Shown here: positions 37,601 to 52,600 of the stretch, in pieces
Layout of the letters: each line of letters starts with the position of its first letter
Numbering within the stretch: the stretch's first letter is position 1
From: Antedon bifida
Taxonomy: Eukaryota; Echinodermata; Crinoidea; Comatulida; Antedonidae
Assembly: GCA_963402885.1 (NCBI GenBank)
Contig: OY727096.1
Span: forward strand, 17,713,820 to 17,777,819
DNA: 64,000 nt
Reading direction: 5' to 3'
Position numbers and translations under genes: made by a program
The notes under the pieces: model-generated
Database searches by the model: none
What the model was told of the DNA's origin: nothing
The model's input: the letters and a program-made list of their open reading frames with translations, nothing else

Positions 37601-40600
37601 TTTCTTTACCAAAACAAACAGTCTCACATGTTGTTTACTGAGTTAAAAGACTTTTCAAGAAAAGCTTATGAGCTCTGTTTAAAATTCAAGTCAACAGTTT
37701 CTACTACACCTACTCCTGTATATTAGAGTACTGTAGCTTTGATAATGATCTAACTTAAAAAATATTACGTAAGATGTAAGAGATCACAATAATATCAAGT
37801 AAAGTATATATTTTGAATCCTAAACTATGATTATCACAACCAAACTTGAATATGAAGATGATAAAAAGTGAATTAACCTTCTCTGCAGTACCTTCATCTA
37901 CTGTAGTAAGAATTGATAGATTAATATACAACACAGAATTGAAATAAATACTACTGTATAGCGAAGTAACTTTCATAAGAAATTAGATTTACAGCAAATA
38001 CTGCAGTAACGTTACCAAAATCACTGCATAAGGACTGCAGATACAACTGCAAATTTACTGCAGTAATACTGAAGAAAAATCACAGAAGATATACCGCATT
38101 ATCTTCACCGAAAGACTGTAGTTAATACAGTAAAATAACTGCAGTAACGTTACCAAAATCAATGCAGATGGACTGTTACAATTGGTAAAATTACTGCAGT
38201 AATTCTAAAGAAGAAATACAGAAGATATACCGCAGTATCTTAACCAAAATTACTACATAAAGACTGTAGTCAATAGAGTAAAATTACTGCAGTAACTTCA
38301 GTTTGATATGTTAAGGTGGATTTGTTATCAAAATGTTAAACATAACACATGCTAAGCATACCAAAAGGATCAACTACATGAGGAAGAGATGCCACACCCA
38401 TAATTGACTCCAATTCCGCCTCCTCCATTCGCTCCTCCACGTCTTTTTTTAACCCTCCGTGACGACGACTCAAGTGACGTGAACGCCGTCGCTGCCAACG
38501 TTTGCTGTCTTCTTGAAAATCATCACCCACGCCGAAGAAGTTGGTTGCGTAGCTTTGAATCCGACTATAAAAATCAAGAACCACAAATTAAGAAATAACA
38601 AATAAATGTACATTTCAGAATAAAAAGAAATAAGAACTAGACATGAAACTCGTCACTTTGACGAGTTAGTTATCCGCACAACGACAAACGCCACGTGCAC
38701 GTCATACGTTGGAATATTGCACACAGATAAAGATTATGGCATTATGACAAGAACTGAAGAATATGATATGCTGTTAGTGCTGAATTCTGTCAATTTTGTG
38801 GCATATAGTATATACATGCAAACAGTATAAGCTGTATACATATTACATACAGTGTAGAATAGGTGAAATTACGGGACCCGCCATTTATTCCAATTTTTAA
38901 CATGGCGACGGTATCAAAATGAAACCCTTAGATAGCAATTTCAGAAGTAAATTATCTCAGGAACAACATATTAACGTGTAGAAGAAATTTGAATACGTAA
39001 AATATAGATGCGCACCCTTTTAAATGTGATGAACTATTACGCAAAATATGAAAATACGACTTTTTTTATTCAACTGGCCATATGATGACGTCACAACATC
39101 CGATTGGCAAAATGTTTACATGAATTCGTATCTACAATCCAATTGCTTCCAGAAAACGTTTTAATCGTGATTATCACATTTTATTCTTACGAGCTATTAC
39201 AGATTAAAATTTACTGTAAAGATGAAATTAATGACCCACGTAATTAAAATTTTTAGGCATGATGACGTCATAAAAATTAAAATATTTTTATCTCATGCTA
39301 AAGAAAGTTGATTGACCTACACAATATATAAATGTAGGAGAAAAAGGAATACAGATAAGCGTGATGCGCTCCATTGAATGTGATGAGCAATAACGAAAGA
39401 GACAAAAATCCTATATTTTACATTCGTGTGGCCATACGATGACGTCACAATGTTTTTTTAGCCTTATTGATGCATGATCCGATATCTACAACTCATCAAC
39501 TTCTAGATTTTGTAATAAAAATAAACGGTTAACGGTTTACTTTAGAAACTATGACTGTTTAAAAAAAGACATAATTTTGACGATTTTTTAAGCTTTTTCA
39601 TAAAAAACGCGCACGAATTGTCTAATTCAACGTGTTCGTATGGCGTTATTTAAACTGGAAAAGGTCTAAATTGTTTTCAAAATTACTAGGAAAGGCTTGA
39701 AAAATATAATTCAAGAGAAAAAAATATGTTTTTAACGCTACGTGCGCACCGCGCGCGTAAAAAATTGCGCGCCCGTGGGAATTTTTGACATGCTCAAAAT
39801 GACAAGAAACGCGTAAAAAGTTGATTAGAAATTAATTTTGCGCATTTTGAAATTTTAAATGCGCGTGCGCGCGTAACTTCTTGTGAAACATGCCATTTTT
39901 AATCCGTAGAAAGTTTGCCCCTGATATGACTTAAATTTTGTCAAAGTGTCAATACTAAATGACTTTTGGTTTTTAATCTATGATCAATCATTGAAATTCA
40001 TAAAATTGCGCGTAAGTCACGTTGCGCAACTATGACGTCATTCAAAAATAGGAGGTGCACAACTTCACGTAAATGCCCATATGTTGTCAAAGTTATGAAA
40101 TGTTATGTTTACACATTTTAGAGGAACACGACTCACAAAAAGGAAGGAAGGAAAGAAGAATAATACAGAAAAACTAGATTTGAACTCGTCACTTTGACGA
40201 GTTCGGGTTATCCGCGCAAACGCAACATGCACATACTTAACTATATGAACCTCGACAATTATTATGCCATCCTATGACATGAAATAAATATGTTTACAGT
40301 GCTGAATTGTACCTATTATGTAGCATACACCATTACAGTATTTTACAGAATAAACTGTATATTTTGCCAATCAGATGCTGTGACGTCATCATATGGCCAG
40401 TTGAATTCAAAAAGTCATATTTTCATCTCTTGCGTAAAAGTTCATTGCCTTTAAACGAGAGCGCATCTCACTTTTTCACAAAGTATGTGCATGTTGTGTC
40501 TACAATCCAATAGCTTCCAGAAAACGTTTTAATCATGATTATCACTTTTTATTCTGATGAGCTATAACAGATTGAACTTTACTGTAAAGATGAAAATAAG

Positions 40601-43600
40601 TGACCACCGTTATTTACGTTTTTAGACATGATGACGTTATAAAAATTAAAATATTTTTAATTCATGCGAAAGATAGTTGATTGACATAGACAATTTTAAA
40701 ATTTCGGGAGAAATGGAATACGTATAAGCGAGATGCGCTTTGTTGAATGTGATGAGCAATAACGAAAGAGTAAAAAATCCTATATTTTACATTCGTGTGG
40801 CCATACGATGACGTCATAACATCCGAGTGGTAAAGGTTCTGCATGAATTCATATCTACAACATATCTGCTTACATATTAAATTAAAAAAATTGGGGGTCG
40901 TGGATGATCCTGAGGAGCTATAATAGATTAAAAATAGGCTTAATTATGACAATATGTTGTCACTTTTGCAACTAAAACGCGCGCAAATGGTCTAAATCAA
41001 CATGTTCGTATGACGTTATTTTAATTTGAAATGATGTAAATCTTTTTTAAAATGACTAAGAAAGGCTGTAAAATCATAATTCAAGAAAAAAACACATGAT
41101 TTTCATGCTCCGTGCGCACCTTACGCGTAAATTTTTTCGCGCACGTGGGAATTTTGTACATGCTCAAAACGTCATGATCAGCGTAGAAAGTTGATTAGAA
41201 ATTAATTTTGCGCATTTTGAAATTCTAAATGCGCGTGCGCGCGTAACTTCTTGTGAAACATGTCATTTTTAATCCATAGAAAGTTTGCCCTTGATATGAC
41301 TTAAATTTTTACCAAGTGTCAATACAAAATGACTTTTGGTTTATAATCTATGACCAATCATTGAAATTCATAAAATCGCGCGTAAGTCACGTTGCGCAAC
41401 TCTGACGTCATTCAAAATATGGAGGTGCACAACTTCAGGTAAATGTCCATATAATGACAAAGTTATACAAAAGATATATTCACAAGCAATAGGGGATATG
41501 CGACGCACAAAAATCCGGGAAAGAAAGAAGAATAACAAAGAAGATGAAAAAAAAGATATTTACAATCACATGGGTTATCCTGCAACTAAGTTGCGGATAA
41601 CCAACTAGATTTGAACTCGTCACTTTGACGAGTTCGGGTTATCCGCGCAAACGCAACATGCACATACTTAACCATATGAACCTCGACAATTATTATGCCA
41701 TCCTATGACATGAAATAAATATGTTTACAGTGCTGAATTGTACCTATTATGTAGCATACATCATATTACAGTATTTTACAGAATAAACTGTATATGTTAT
41801 ATACAGTGTAGCATAGACAAAATTATGAGACCCATCTTTTAAATCCAATTATTAACACGATGACGTCATCAAATTGACATATAAAGATAACAATTTTAGA
41901 AGATAATTATCTAAATAATTACATTAAATCAAATTTGAAGAATTTTGGGCACGTAAAAGTGAGATGCGCTCTATTTAATATGATGAGCAATAACGAAAGA
42001 GTAAAACATCCTATATTTTACATTCGTGTGGCCATACGATGACGTCATAACATCCGAGTGGTAAAGGTTCTGCATGAATTCATATCTACAACATATCTGC
42101 TTACATATTAAATTAAAAAAATTGGGGGTCGTGGATGATCCTGAGGAGCTATAATAGATTAAAAATAGGCTTAATTTTGACAAAATGTTGTCACTTTTGC
42201 AACTAAAACGCGCGCAAATGGTCTAAATCAACGTGTTCGTATGACGTCATTTTAATTTGAAATGATGTTAATCTTTTTTAAAATGACCAAGAAAGGCTGT
42301 AAAATCATAATTCAAGAAAAAAACACATGATTTTCATGCTCCGTGCGCACCTTACGCGTAATTTTTTTCGCGCGCGTGGGAATTTTTGACATGTTTAAAT
42401 TGTCATGATCAGCGTAGAAAGTTGATTAGAAATTAATTTTGCGCATTTTTAAATTTTAAATGCGCGTGCGCGCGTAACTTCTTGTGAAACATGTCATTTT
42501 TAATCCATAGAAAGTTTGCCCTTGATATGACTTAAATTTTCACAAAGTGTCAAAACAAAATGACTTTTGGTTTATAATCTATGATCAATCATTGAAATTC
42601 ATAAAATCGCGCGTAACTTACGCTGCGCAACTCTAACGTCATTAAAAATATGGAGGTGCACAACTTCAGGTAAATGTCCATATAATGACAAAGTTATACA
42701 AAAGATATATTCACAAGCAATAGGGGATATGCGACGCACAAAAATCCGGGAAAGAAAGAAGAATAACAAAGAAGAAGATGAAAAAAAAGATATTTACAAT
42801 CACATGGGTTATCCTGCAACTAAGTTGCGGATAACCAAAAATATTGATCTCATACAATAACAAGGAGTTATCCGCTTGGTATACCAAGCGGATAACTAAT
42901 TAAACAAGCGTTGTGTGTATATTTCATATGAATTTGTCAGTCAGTGCTTTATGAACTTTGACCTATGTCAGCTCATTATGACAAAGTTTATGCACCACTC
43001 AGTTACCTGCTTAGACATGGTATTTTCAAATATTTGGTAATTATAATCATATTTTGTTAAAGAATATAGTTTACATCTATATCCTTAACAAAATAGTAGA
43101 TCATAGCATGCATTAAAGCATGCCATACAAACACCTAAAATGTGATGAAAAAAAAAAACAATTTTGATTTAATATTCTAGATATAAATACAAACCACACA
43201 AATAAAAAGGTGCAAGTTCATTAATTAAATGACAATTTGAAGACTATAATTTATAAATTAAATTTGCTAACTGTACCCTCCCTATCTTTAAAGATGTCCC
43301 TTTAAAAGCATTTATTCTCCCAATGCACACCTAGCAATACTTATTTAATTTTTAAAAATTAAAATGTTTTTTCTCCCATCTGCACTGTATAATTTTAAAA
43401 AAGGTTATTATTATTATTATGTTTTTTTGAGACATATTTAAAAACTTTATAATAAATTCTTTTTAAAGTATTACACTTTTGAACTTAAAACCAAATTTTG
43501 TCGGAAGTGACAAGTCTTTTGGGGGCAAAATAGGTCCCAACTTAAAAACCTGAGATGTCTGTGAACTTTTGGAATCTTTTGTCATCTTTTGTAAAAAATT

Positions 43601-46600
43601 AAATTACGGCTCAGTCAAGCAGTAAAGAGAGTTTAGAATGAATGACAATAATAACACAAAAAAGCATTCACAATAAAAGTTTAGGAAGGTTCACGTTAAA
43701 TCATGTTTGACACAGTTCACAAGGTTTTTAAAACAACTTTTGACACTTTAAAGCTTTTCAAACTTCTATAGAAAGCATTTTATATTATGGATTATTTGTT
43801 TGAAATAAACAACTTTAAAGATAAAAATCAAATTTTATCACACAAAAAATCTTTACTGAATAAAACAAGGTATAGAATATTTATTTCTTTATTTGTTACG
43901 TCCTTTTTTGCCAAGTTTGGGTAAGCTCATGGCAAAAGTGAATGATCATTGTAGCAGTGCCAGGTGACCTACCAAAATTAAAATGATAAAATAGACTATG
44001 AATAATATATAATATGTACTCAAACATGCTAAATATAATAATCTGCAATAGTAATATAAATGCATATTAAGTGATAATAACATAAACAGAATTACTATAA
44101 GAATACTAGATTAGTTCGCATTTTACAACATTCTAATTCTAAAATTCACCATACTATATCAGTGTGAACACAGCCTAACTGGGTTGAGGAAAACCCACAA
44201 TTTCTTATGGTGGATGATATTACTGGAGTGGATTTTTGCACCATTAGGCATATCCCTAAATTGGTATTGCTATGTCTAGTATTCTTTTAATAACCTACTA
44301 TTAATGTTGTCAACAAGACATTGCTAGAGAGAGAGTAGCAGTAGTAGGGAGAAGCTAGCAGTAGAGCAAAAGATAGAACAGTAGCAGAGGATGGAAAAGT
44401 ACTAGATAGTAGCAGGAGACAACAAGCAGCAAGGTAGGAAATACAAGCAGTGACTGTGAGGGGAACCTGGGGGTAATAGGAGATAGCAGCTGGTAGCATG
44501 AACACTGGGAAAGGGGGCCCTGGAGGTAAGCAACTGGCAGCAGGGAAGCTGGGGTAGGAAGAGATAGTAACTGATTGCAGAGACGCTGGGGGTAGGACAC
44601 AACAGGTGCTAGAAGCTACTTGAGGTCACAGCAGGTGGTAGCAGAGACACTGGTAGCAGGGACAAGCTATTACCTTACCTTCTTTTTTCAAACCCTGGTA
44701 GCGTCTTATTTGAGCTACTTGTGTTTGTCTTGCTTCTAATCACAAAAAGTTAGCAGTTAGCATGGGTGAAATCAAAATGGAGTTAAAGGTAAAACCATGC
44801 AGCAATATTAAAAAATAGTAGAACAACTTTAATCTTTACAAAAAGTTTTTAAAAGCTGCATAGAGCAAGGAAAGTATTTTTTAAAGCTGCATTTCAACTA
44901 TTGTAAATGTGATTATCAATTAGGTATTCAATTAGTAAGAATCCAGCAACAGTTTTAGTGTAAATAATATACCCCACATATATCTACGGCAATACTAAAT
45001 AGTAAAGTCTTGATTACACTTACTGTGCAAGCGCCACATGTATGCAAAACTAAAAATTCAATTGGATTCAATTGTTAAATATTATACAATTAGTATATTT
45101 ACCAGCTATGCTATTTAAGCAGCCATCCACCTTTTATTTTACTGCTGTCCACCCACCTTAATTTTGCATATGTACCTACTTATCCTAAGAGAGAACCATA
45201 GAATCTATAAACCTCCTTTACAAAATCTTGCCACTTATCCTACCTTGAGCACCAATCTTAAGATTCAAGCCAGCTAAGCTGTTCTTGGATGTAGATACTG
45301 TTACATCTCTTTATACCAAGTTAATTTAAAATCCGTTGTTAACACTGATATCATTACAGATCAAATAGGCCACACCCGTTGTATGTAATTGGCAGGAAAA
45401 AAACATTGTCAGCCAATTAATGACTGTTAATACAGGTGGTAAAACTTAATGTTGAGTGCTCCTAGGCACAGACCAGTAGCAGGCATCAAACATCTGGTAA
45501 CCATTCTCTCACCAATGATACAAATAACAGACCATCTTGAAACCTCATCACAACTTAAAACCTTTTCAGTATTCTGATATATAGATACATTATTACATCT
45601 ACTATGCAAGTTGTTGGGCCCTAAATGTTGTTATATTTATTTATTACATAATAGTTGATAATTGTTTAATTATTCAAACTATTGAACTTTAGCAAAGATT
45701 ACTTCAAAATCATAGTAGAAAACATAATCATCATACTGGTGTAGTATCCGTTGCTTCTTTGGGCTCAAATCTAGTAACCCTAGCTATCAACGCAAACTTG
45801 TGGTCTAGCGGTATGAACACCAGGCTAGTGATCTGAAGGTTGTGAGTTCGAGTCCCATCTAAGAATTACTATTTTTATTTCAAATAAATCAAAATAGGAT
45901 AAAATGTAGTATACTTCAAGTATAATTTTTACTAGAGCATTGTCGATAAATGAATACAGGCAATGTTTGGTTTGTTGGGTTTTGAGGGAGGTGAGGTGGT
46001 AATAATTGTTTTCATAATTTATGGAATCATCATATTGTTTTGTGAGTTGTACTGAATTATGCTATTGGTAAACCAAATATTTATGGATAAATTATACTCT
46101 TGTTTTTCATCTATTGTAATTTTTGGTTCTGTTATTGTTACATTATATTTTGTCCTTGTCTAAAGCTCTATCCATTTAAATCTCATTTATTTATGGATTA
46201 AATATAATCCTTATTAATCTATTCCAAGATTCTTTATCCACCAAACACACCTTTTCCTAACTGGAGCCAGGTGTTTTATAACCTGTCATTGCTATGATGC
46301 CTACATCTTCAAATGTATTCCAAAAATGTGGTTATGTTTACACTAGAAATCAGTAATACCATTTGTATAGAAATGTCATGCTATGTATTATCGGAATACT
46401 GATTAAAATAATAATAGTTAAAAGGTAAGGTTGCCAGTATTTGGACTCATTTATTATATTCAAAGCTTAGGGTATAAATGGATCTACAGGTCTTTCAAAA
46501 AAGAAAAGAGCCTTTTAAGTTTTACAAGAGCTATTTTAGGGTCCTGTAAAATGACCTTCAAAATTGTATTGATAAATAACAGGTACAATATTGTTTCTCT

Positions 46601-49600
46601 TTCCAATAAACTTCAAACTTTATCTCAAATTCTTCAGAAGATTAAACAAAGGTTTGAGCACTTTAAAGCATAATACTATTTATCGTATACTTACACAACT
46701 TGAGTTAAAGTAACCGTACTATCCTCCTCCTCAGCAATAACTTCCATTGCAACTTTTCGAGACAACATGATGCTCAAATTAGAATTAACAAATACAGTAG
46801 TTACATCCCAAAAAAGTACAACTATTAAGTTACTTTTAATAGATAAAGAACTTAAGTTGCAAACTGACAAAAATCTTATAATTCCAGCTTAACAGTTGTA
46901 TCATCAATTGGAGTCAATCGTCCTGATCAGAGATAATTAAAAATCGTTTAAAAATCTTTGTATATATTGTTTAGTCTGGGTGAATTGAAGCTTGTAATCC
47001 GTGACAGATACTGGCTGTGAGAGAGTAGGTACAAGCTGGTTGGCTTGCTGTGATCAACTGATTGTAAACAGTAAAAAGCCAGTAAATAGAATTCTAGTAT
47101 CAAGGCCACTTGAATAATTAATAGTCTCACTTCAATTCTTCAACAAATGTATTCTAAAATAGATGACTGGACGTTATTGGATGGACAGGTATTAATATTT
47201 ACCACGGTTGGTATTTTTATCAGTGATTCTGTAATATATCTAAATAAATTACATATTGTAATTTACTATCATATCAGTTGAAAAAAGTGTTATTTTTTTT
47301 GTAAATTATACTTTTTGGAAGGAATAATGCACTTTCATATCCAATGCTACCATCTTCAATTAAAAAAAAAAAAATACTAAAATTAAATTGAAGGTACAGA
47401 GAAAATAAAATCAGAAGAAGAATACTTGCAAAGATAATAATTTTAAAAGAAAAAGACAATATTGTATGTAAGGTCAGTTAAGTTGTCACAAAGTTTAAAT
47501 AAGTACTTTTTACACCAAATAAATGGGTTTAGTGGTATGCTATTCTCCAGAATTGGTATAAGTAGGAGGAACCTCCATGATTTAAACAAATAAATGGGTT
47601 TAATGGTATGCTATACTCCAGAATTGGTATAAGTTCACTAGTACATTTAAACAAATAAGTGGGTTTACTGGGGTATGCTATACTCCAGAACTGGTATAAG
47701 TTCGCTAGAACATTTAAACAAATAAGTGGGTTTACTGGGGTATGCTATACTCCAGAATTGGTATAAGTTCACTCTAGTACATTTAAACAAATAAATGGGT
47801 TTAGTGGGGTATGCTATACTCCAGAATTGGTATAAGTTCGCTAGTACATTTAAACAAATAAGTGGGTTTAGTGGTATGCTATACTCTAGAATTGGTATAA
47901 GTTTGCTAGTACATTTAAACAAATAAATGGGTTTAGTGGGGTATGCTATACTCCAGAATTGGTATAAGTTCACTAGTACATTTAAACAAATAAGTGGGTT
48001 TAGTGATATGCTATACTCCAGAATTGGTTAAGTTCACTAGTAGGCCTATATTTAAAGACCCCTTCCCTGCAATTTTGGACGTTTTTTGGAAAATAATACA
48101 TATATATCACTTTAAAAACATTAAACCATGTCATTCCTTGTCTTAAATGTACGTTTTATGGTAAATTATGATAAAAAGTGAGAAACAATGCACTACCTAA
48201 GTAGCTCGCGGCGATCGACCTCTCGTGGACGGTCTTAGGCCTAGCCTAGCTAGGCTTAGTTTTTTAGGCCTAGCTGGTAAACATTGGTAACGTACAAACA
48301 TCGTACGCTAGCTATATACCTAGCCTGACGTTGTATAGTTGCTGCATTAATTGTCTTTCTATTTTTGCCAGACTCCGTTGATACAAATTGGGGAAAACCC
48401 GGTATTTTCGCTGAAAAGTTAGGAGTCTTCCATTTGTTTTGGCCTCACGATCGATCGAAAAGTGGGCGAATTACAGGTGAAAAACAAAAATATCAATCCG
48501 CGCGCAATGCATTTTGGGATTTATAGCGGGCCGCTATAATTATTAGAATCGACTTATTTTTCACATTTTTACCCGTTTAAAGACGAAAAAAGTTATCGCA
48601 ATAGGACCATATAGTATTATTTTTACATTAAATATAGTTTGTGATCTTAAATTAGATCTAAAAAACGTAGGGAAGGGGGCTTTAAACAAATAAATGGGTT
48701 TAGTGATATGCTATACTCCAGAATTGGTATAAGTTCACTCTAGTACATTTAAAGAAATAAATGGGTTTAGTGGGGTATGCTATACTCCAGAATTGGTATA
48801 AGTTTGCTAGAACATTTAAACAAATAAGTGGGTTTAGTGGTATGCTATACTCCAGAATTGGTATAAGTTCACTAGTGCATTTAAACAAATAAATGGGTTT
48901 AGTGGTAATGGTATGCTATACTCCAGAATTGGTACAAGTTCACTAGTACATTTAAACAAATAAATGTGGAATGCTATACTCAACTTTAAAGTTCACTAGT
49001 ACAATAGTACTTTCCAAAGCACATGACATTGAATAGTCCAAAAATTAATTCTTTTATTTACCACCATTATTATTACAGTACTACTCCAGAAATGATAAAA
49101 GTTCACTACATTCAATATTAAATATGGTTATATATAGTTATTATGCAGTGTCTCATATTATGGAAAATCATGATGATATTTGACAAGTTAGCAGTTGTTA
49201 ATAAAGTGACACCAAGAATTATTTCAAGATGTCCCCATGCCTGTTGAATGTTGTCATTAAACACGCTCAAATTCATAAAACAATATCATAAATCAATGTC
49301 ATCATCATTTACAAAAGGGATAAAATACTTTATGGATAATTTCATTCCGCAACTGTAAGTAATTAATGGACGGGTTGCAACATTTGAAACACATCTACCA
49401 CAAAAAAATAAAAAAAAGCTAAAAATAACTGACAAAAATTCTAAACAGATCATACATACAATAAGAAGTTACAGTTATATAAAGAAATAAGAGCATTTTG
49501 ATTCAATGAAACCAATAGAAACATTAGGGAGGTTTCGCAACCTTACGAATACGATAACGAAAACGGATACGTCACACATTCTGAAACTTTTGAGCTGATC

Positions 49601-52600
49601 CCCATTTCATATTCGTAAAGCGTATTCGTGTTGACGAATATCACCAGTCATATTCGTAACTACAAAACGAGTATAGTTTTTGATCTATTTTGCACATTTT
49701 GCATTTGAATCAGGAATGATTCATGATTATAACATAATTATAGATTTATTGAAAGTAATTTACTAAAATGCCAGGTCAATTTTGATAAATAGCAGTTTTT
49801 AAAGTCCTCACTCGCTTTGATGTTACGCTAGGCCTAGGTAGCCAAGCACCAAGCAACACGTACCTGCGCTTCGCTCAAATTTACCGCAGTCATATTTTGG
49901 ACGGCGCCCTGAATATTTCGTTGCCATGCGAAACAGATTTTTACTGGCTTACGAAAACGAATACGTGTGCGTGACGTATCCGTTTTCGTTATCGTATTCG
50001 TAAGATTGCGAAACCTCTCTATTAATAAGCCTGTATACTATTACTACTGCATTTTTGTACTGTTGGAGCTACACGTGAATTTAATAACTACAGTATAATT
50101 ACAGCTAGGTATTAAATGTACTTACCTTCATCAAAAAATAAATTTACAAATTTCGACAAGACTGAATTTATAAAAAATCTTAAGTCTCAATATAAATTGG
50201 TGCAAGACTTTGCACTTTGTGTGATGTTCTCATCAAGGATTGAAGAGCAAATGCAGTCTATTGAATGGATGGCTTTTTTGTGCTTTGTGCTAGATTCAAG
50301 TTGAGACATGCTGCACGATTTTGAGATTATAATATCATATCACAACATAAGTGGAGGCACGGTTGTTTATTAGTTATCCGCTTGGTATACCAAGCGGATA
50401 ACTCCTTGTAATTGTATGAGATCAATATTTTTTTTCTGTATTATTCTTCTTTCCTTCCTTCCTTTTTGTGAGTCGTGTTCCTCTAAAATGTGTAAACATA
50501 ACATTTCATAACTTTGACAACATATGGGCATTTATGTGAAGTTGTGCACCTCCTATTTTTGAATGACGTCATAGTTGCGCAACGTGACTTACGCGCAATT
50601 TTATGAATTTCAATGATTGATCATAGATTAAAAACCAAAAGTCATTTAGTATTGACACTTTGACAAAATTTAAGTCATATCAGGGGCAAACTTTCTACGG
50701 ATTTAAAATGGCATGTTTCACAAGAAGTTACGCGTGCACGCGCATTTAAAATTTCAAAATGCGCAAAATTAATTTCTAATCAACTTTTTACGCGTTTCTT
50801 GTCATTTTGAGCATGTCAAAAATTCCCACGGGCGCGCAATTTTTTACGCGCGCGGTGCGCACGTAGCGTTAAAAACATATTTTTTTCTCTTGAATTATAT
50901 TTTTCAAGCCTTTCCTAGTAATTTTGAAAACAATTTAGACCTTTTTCTGTTTAAATAACGCCATACGAACACGTTGAATTAGACAATTTGTGCGCGTTTT
51001 TTATGAAAAAGCTTAAAAAATCGTCAAAATTATGTCTTTTTTTAAACAGTCATAGTTTCTAAAGTAAACCGTTAACCGTTTATTTTTATTACAAAATCTA
51101 GAAGTTGATGAGTTGTAGATATCGGATCATGCATCAATAAGGCTAAAAAAACATTGTGACGTCATCGTATGGCCACACGAATGTAAAATATAGGATTTTT
51201 GTCTCTTTCGTTATTGCTCATCACATTCAATGGAGCGCATCACGCTTATCTGTATTCCTTTTTCTGCTACATTTATATATTGTGTAGGTCAATCAACTTT
51301 CTTTAGCATGAGATAAAAATATTTTAATTTTTATGACGTCATCATGCCTAAAAATTTTAATTACGTGGGTCATTAATTTCATCTTTACAGTAAATTTTAA
51401 TCTGTAATAGCTCGTAAGAATAAAATGTGATAATCACGATTAAAACGTTTTCTGGAAGCTATTGGATTGTAGATACGAATTCATGTAAACATTTTGCCAA
51501 TCGGATGTTGTGACGTCATCATATGGCCAGTTGAATAAAAAAAGTTGTATTTTCATATTTTGCGTAATAGTTCATCACATTTAAAAGGGTGCGCATCTAT
51601 ATTTTACGTATTCAAATTTCTTCTACACGTTAATATGTTGTTCCTGAGATAATTTCCTTCTGAAATTGCTATCTAAGTGTTTCATTTTGATACCGTCGCC
51701 ATGTTAAAAATTGGAATAAATGGCGGGTCCCGTAATTTCACCTATTCTACACTGTATGTAATATGTATACAGCTTATACTGTTTGCATGTATATACTATA
51801 TGACACAAAATTGACAGAATTCAGCACTAACAGCATATCATATTCTTCAGTTCTTGTCATAATGCCATAAACTTTATCTGTGTGCAATATTCCAACGTAT
51901 GACGTGCACGTGGCGTTTGTCGTGGTGCGGATAACTAACTCGTCAAAGTGACGAGTTTCATGTCTAGTTTCATTTTCAATTGTTTGAAAGTCTTTGGTAG
52001 TTTATTTGTTTATTTAGCATTCCATCCGGACTTATATACTGATCCAATTTTGTTCTGCATTTATAATTAGAATACTTTCTTGCAATTTAATGTAACTTTT
52101 ATTTTTGTAAATTATTATTTTTTAAATTGTATGCTCTTTTATTGGATGTACCTCCTGTATTTCAAAAATTAATTTGCTATATTATGATTTTAATATTGTC
52201 TATTTCACAGAATTACCTTAAAACAAAATCATTTGGCATAGAATTTAAATTAAGTTTATAAGATAGGTTATTGACTTCATCATTTTTTTTTTATTAGTAT
52301 CTTGCTGTTTTGATGTTTATTAGAAATACTTTTCTAGCAGCAGCCTGAGAGGTTCAGGTCAGGGTTGAGGCTAGAGACAATCAGCCTACTTAGACATTTG
52401 AGTGTTTACATTCAATTTGGGTTAATGTATTGGTGATGACAAATAGATAGACCCCAAGGATCCTGTTGGGCTTTCTGTAGTACTGTTTATTAAAACATAT
52501 GTGGACAATCTATTTGCATTGATGAATATCCACAGGCACATTGATGTTATAGCTGTGGAATAAATAGCATCACGCAATAAATAGATCAGCTATGATTAAT

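Larger units (their letters stand above)
34944..38361. other. iRhom intron, largely unannotated
   Basis: AT-rich. It contains the 84-base foldback at 36831, and a CTGCAGTA-type tandem repeat near its low-coordinate exon (37990-38300). Short frames here have no support as genes. Confidence 0.5.
38637..42898 (-). mobile_element. Helentron-like element, copy A (split by copies B and C)
   Basis: Reading on the minus strand, the element starts with a perfect 32-base palindrome (42897-42866, AGTTATCCGC at its outer arm) and ends with a hairpin (38667-38647, AACTCGTCA arms) followed by TTCATGTCTAG at 38637. The subterminal motif GCGGATAACT repeats the left arm at 38677-38668. It is interrupted at 40173/42837 within an oligo-A stretch. 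Without the insert it is about 1.6 kb and nearly identical to D and E. It has no coding capacity. The CTAG end after a hairpin and the T-T target are rolling-circle (Helitron2/Helentron) traits. Confidence 0.75.

Noticed and set aside
38637-42898. CRISPR-like array of repeated palindromes
   Set aside because: The palindromes are transposon ends separated by over 1 kb, in animal DNA with introns.
44287-44602. Several Ser/Leu/Pro-rich minus-strand frames
   Set aside because: Low-complexity G/A array read in different frames; no conserved pattern.
45785-45885. Possible functional tRNA gene
   Set aside because: A and B boxes are present but acceptor and anticodon stems do not pair well, and an AT-rich tail follows, so a SINE fits better.
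47665-47973. 102-codon minus-strand frame with repeating [12 protein letters not shown]
   Set aside because: It lies entirely in the ~70-base minisatellite. The repeats are stop-free by chance and shift frame between units.
50116-50304. 62-codon + strand frame with plausible composition
   Set aside because: No homology, no splice context, no conserved features; inside an iRhom intron on the opposite strand.
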